Assembly: GCA_035691285.1 (NCBI GenBank)
Contig: DASSJI010000024.1
Coordinates: 1 to 6,140 of the forward strand
Length of the DNA stretch: 6,140 nucleotides
From: DATFEN01 sp035691285
GTDB taxonomy: Bacteria; Acidobacteriota; Vicinamibacteria; Fen-336
Reading direction: 5' to 3'
Shown: one piece after another, positions 4,319 through 6,140 of the stretch
Numbering within the stretch: the stretch's first letter is position 1
Layout: every line of letters starts with the position of its first letter
Program-made: the position numbers and the translations under genes
Notes under the pieces: model-generated
What the model was told of the DNA's origin: nothing
The model's database searches: none
The model's input: only the letters and a program-made list of their open reading frames with translations

Positions 4319-6140
4319 TTGGCAACAGAGTCGCTCCCGGGCCTCCAGGGCCTCGACCAGCAGACCCTGCTCGGCATGTACCGCACGATGTACCTCTCGC
4401 GGCGGATCGACGACAAGGAGATCCAGCTCAAGCGCCAGAACAAGATCTTCTTCCAGATCAGCGGAGCCGGCCACGAGGCCGTGCTCGTGGCCGCGGGCCT
4501 GGCCCTGAAGCCCGCCCACGACTGGTTCTACGCCTACTACCGCGACCGGACCTTGATGCTCCAGCTGGGCGTCACCCCGCTCGAGATGCTCCTCGCCGCG
4601 ACCGGCGGCAAGGACGACCCCAGCTCCGGCGGGCGCCAGATGCCGTCCCACTGGGGGCACCAGGGGCTCAACGTCGTCACGCGCTCCTCCCCCACCGGCA
4701 CCCAGTTCCTCCAGGCCGTCGGGTGCGCCGAGGCGGGCCTCTACCTGGCCCGCGGCCACGCGGGAACGGACCACGGGCTGCCCTTCCGGAGCGACGAGGT
4801 CGTGTACTGCTCTGCCGGTGACGGAGCCACCTCGGAAGGCGAGTTCTGGGAGAGCCTGAACACGGCTTCCAACCGCAAGCTCCCGGTCCTCTATCTCGTC
4901 GAGGACAACGGTTACGCGATCTCGGTGCCCATCGAGATCCAGACCGCCGGAGGCAGCATCTCGAAGCTGGTACGCATGTTCCCCGACCTGCTGGTGCGGG
5001 AGGTGGACGGCTGCGATCCCCTCGCCAGCCTCGCCGTGATCCGCGAGGCGGCCGCATGGTGCCGGGCTCGGCGCGGCCCCGCGCTGGTCCACGCGCGGGT
5101 GATCCGGCCCTATTCCCACTCCCTCTCGGACGACGAGGCCATGTACCGCTCCCCCGCGGAGCGGGAGGCCGACGCGGGGCGCGACCCCCTCACGACGTTC
5201 CCTGCCCGCCTGCTGGCCGAGGGCACGACGAGCGAGGAGGAGCTGGCACGCATCCGAGATGAGGTCGACCGAGAGGTGGTCGAGGCCGCCGATCGCGCGT
5301 GCGTCGCCGCAGCCCCCGAGCCCGAGACCGCCGCGCTCCACGTCTACTCCCCCGACGTCGATCCGACCTCCGAGGCCTTCGCCAGCGAGGCCCGGCCGAG
5401 CGGCGACCCGAAGACCGTGGTGGACCTCCTGAACGCCTGCCTGCACGAGGAGCTCCTCAGGGACAAGCGCGTCGTGGTCTTCGGCGAGGACGTCGCCGAC
5501 TGCAGCCGGGAGAAGAGCCTGGCCGACGTGAAGGGCAAGGGCGGCGTGTTCAAGGTCACCCACAACCTCCAGCGCCGCTTCGGCTCCGAGCGGGTCTTCA
5601 ACTCGCCGCTGGCCGAGGCCAACATCGTCGGCCGCGCCATCGGCATGGCCACCCGGGGCTTGAAGCCCGTCGTCGAGATCCAGTTCTTCGACTACATCTG
5701 GCCGGCCTACATGCAGATCCGCAATGAGCTGGCGCTCATCCGCTGGCGCTCGAACGGCGCGTTCAAGTGCCCGGTGGTCATCCGCGTAACCTACGGCGGC
5801 TACCTGCAGGGCGGCGCGGTCTACCACAGCCAATGCGGCGAGGTGCTGTTCACGCACATCCCGGGCCTGCGCGTTGTGATCCCCTCCAACGCCCAGGACG
5901 CGAACGGTCTGCTGCGCACGGCGATCCGCTGCGACGACCCCGTGCTGTTCCTCGAGCACAAGCACCTCTACCGGCAGACCTACAACAAGGGCGCGAACCC
6001 GGGGCCGGACTTCCGCATCCCCTTCGGGAAGGCCGCGCGGGCGCGGGAGGGCCGCGACCTCACGATCGTCACCTACGGCGCCCTGGTCCAGCGCTCGCTC
6101 ATTGCCGCCCGCCGCGCCGAGGAGCAGGGCATCAGCGTCG
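4319..6140 (+). CDS. Fused alpha/beta E1 component of a thiamine-diphosphate 2-oxoacid dehydrogenase (3' end outside window)
   Basis: The enzyme decarboxylates a 2-oxoacid (pyruvate or branched-chain) on thiamine diphosphate and passes the acyl group to the E2 lipoyl domain. About 607 residues are visible without a stop. The alpha half (~1-320) has YRTMYLSRRIDDKE near its start, then SGAGHEA, then SSGGRQMPSHWG. The ThDP/Mg motif starts with GDG at 167-169 and ends at EDNGYAIS (N197). An acidic, Ala/Pro-rich linker (~318-362) joins it to the beta half. That half starts at DPKTVVDLLNACLHEEL and has FGEDVAD (388-394, catalytic-type E390), NSPLAEANIVGRAIGMA, EIQFFDYIWPAYMQIRNE, HSQC (503-506) and IPGLRVVIPSNAQDANGLL. 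Most alpha2beta2 E1 enzymes have two genes, but fused forms occur in Bacteroidota, Acidobacteriota and others. The start is TTG 4319 behind GGAGGAG; ATG 4376 is the alternative and would drop 19 residues. Substrate cannot be assigned between pyruvate and branched-chain oxoacids. The transketolase C-terminal domain is mostly cut off. Confidence 0.93.
   Translation, partial: MATESLPGLQGLDQQTLLGMYRTMYLSRRIDDKEIQLKRQNKIFFQISGAGHEAVLVAAGLALKPAHDWFYAYYRDRTLMLQLGVTPLEMLLAATGGKDDPSSGGRQMPSHWGHQGLNVVTRSSPTGTQFLQAVGCAEAGLYLARGHAGTDHGLPFRSDEVVYCSAGDGATSEGEFWESLNTASNRKLPVLYLVEDNGYAISVPIEIQTAGGSISKLVRMFPDLLVREVDGCDPLASLAVIREAAAWCRARRGPALVHARVIRPYSHSLSDDEAMYRSPAEREADAGRDPLTTFPARLLAEGTTSEEELARIRDEVDREVVEAADRACVAAAPEPETAALHVYSPDVDPTSEAFASEARPSGDPKTVVDLLNACLHEELLRDKRVVVFGEDVADCSREKSLADVKGKGGVFKVTHNLQRRFGSERVFNSPLAEANIVGRAIGMATRGLKPVVEIQFFDYIWPAYMQIRNELALIRWRSNGAFKCPVVIRVTYGGYLQGGAVYHSQCGEVLFTHIPGLRVVIPSNAQDANGLLRTAIRCDDPVLFLEHKHLYRQTYNKGANPGPDFRIPFGKAARAREGRDLTIVTYGALVQRSLIAARRAEEQGISV

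Noticed and set aside
4105..4821. Plus-strand open frame (238 codons) overlapping YceI and E1, with an ATG at 4285 in the same frame
   Set aside because: It is Arg/Pro-rich, one frame away from the E1 protein, and has no motif. The E1 frame from 4319 is clearly coding.
4238..5965. N-terminal extension of the YceI frame, giving a 779-residue protein
   Set aside because: The extra part is antisense to the E1 gene and shows no domain. The signal peptide and Shine-Dalgarno sequence place the true start at 4237.
1..6140. Search for CRISPR arrays, tRNA/rRNA genes, insertion sequences, integrases, toxin-antitoxin pairs or defence genes
   Set aside because: Nothing recognisable was seen by eye on either strand. 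Intergenic space totals only ~220 bases, so there is little room for unlisted genes.

Overview
This window is GC-rich bacterial chromosome with short intergenic gaps and strong codon bias. Long open frames occur on both strands over the same DNA, and most are antisense or off-frame shadows. I support five protein genes: the 3' end of a methyltransferase gene, an FAD-dependent oxidoreductase, a type III glutamine synthetase, a secreted YceI-family protein, and the first ~607 codons of a fused alpha/beta E1 component of a 2-oxoacid dehydrogenase. No RNA gene, CRISPR array, insertion sequence or prophage feature is visible. High GC, GlnN-type glutamine synthetase and a single-chain E1 together would fit an Acidobacteriota-like or deltaproteobacterial-like soil or sediment lineage. 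That placement is inference and cannot be fixed from 6 kb.

Left part (1-1322, + strand): the methyltransferase C-terminus overlaps the start of the flavoprotein by 8 bases (ATGCCTGA), so the two are an operon with likely translational coupling. A methyltransferase followed by a geranylgeranyl-reductase-like flavoprotein is the order seen in type III polyketide synthase clusters for phenolic lipids or alkylresorcinols (srsABC-like). The synthase, if present, would lie left of this window.

Middle (1376-4237, - strand): the glutamine synthetase converges on the flavoprotein gene across a 53-bp gap. It has a good ribosome binding site and a perfect TATAAT -10 box. Upstream of it on the same strand is the YceI-family gene, separated by an 87-bp spacer that holds the promoter, two T-tracts and a GGCCGGCC palindrome.

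Right part (4238-6140): an 81-bp divergent spacer separates YceI (-) from the E1 gene (+). Both genes appear to start with TTG behind strong Shine-Dalgarno sequences. Near the middle of the spacer is a perfect 13-bp palindrome, just upstream of a TAGAAT -10-like box for the E1 gene, which makes it a candidate operator. The E1 gene runs off the right edge.

The genes cover nitrogen assimilation, central 2-oxoacid oxidation, an envelope or lipid-binding protein and probable lipid or quinone-type tailoring. They look like ordinary chromosomal neighbours. I do not see a convincing new defence, mobile or multi-gene system here. The most useful leads are the possible phenolic-lipid operon at the left edge and the palindrome in the divergent promoter.
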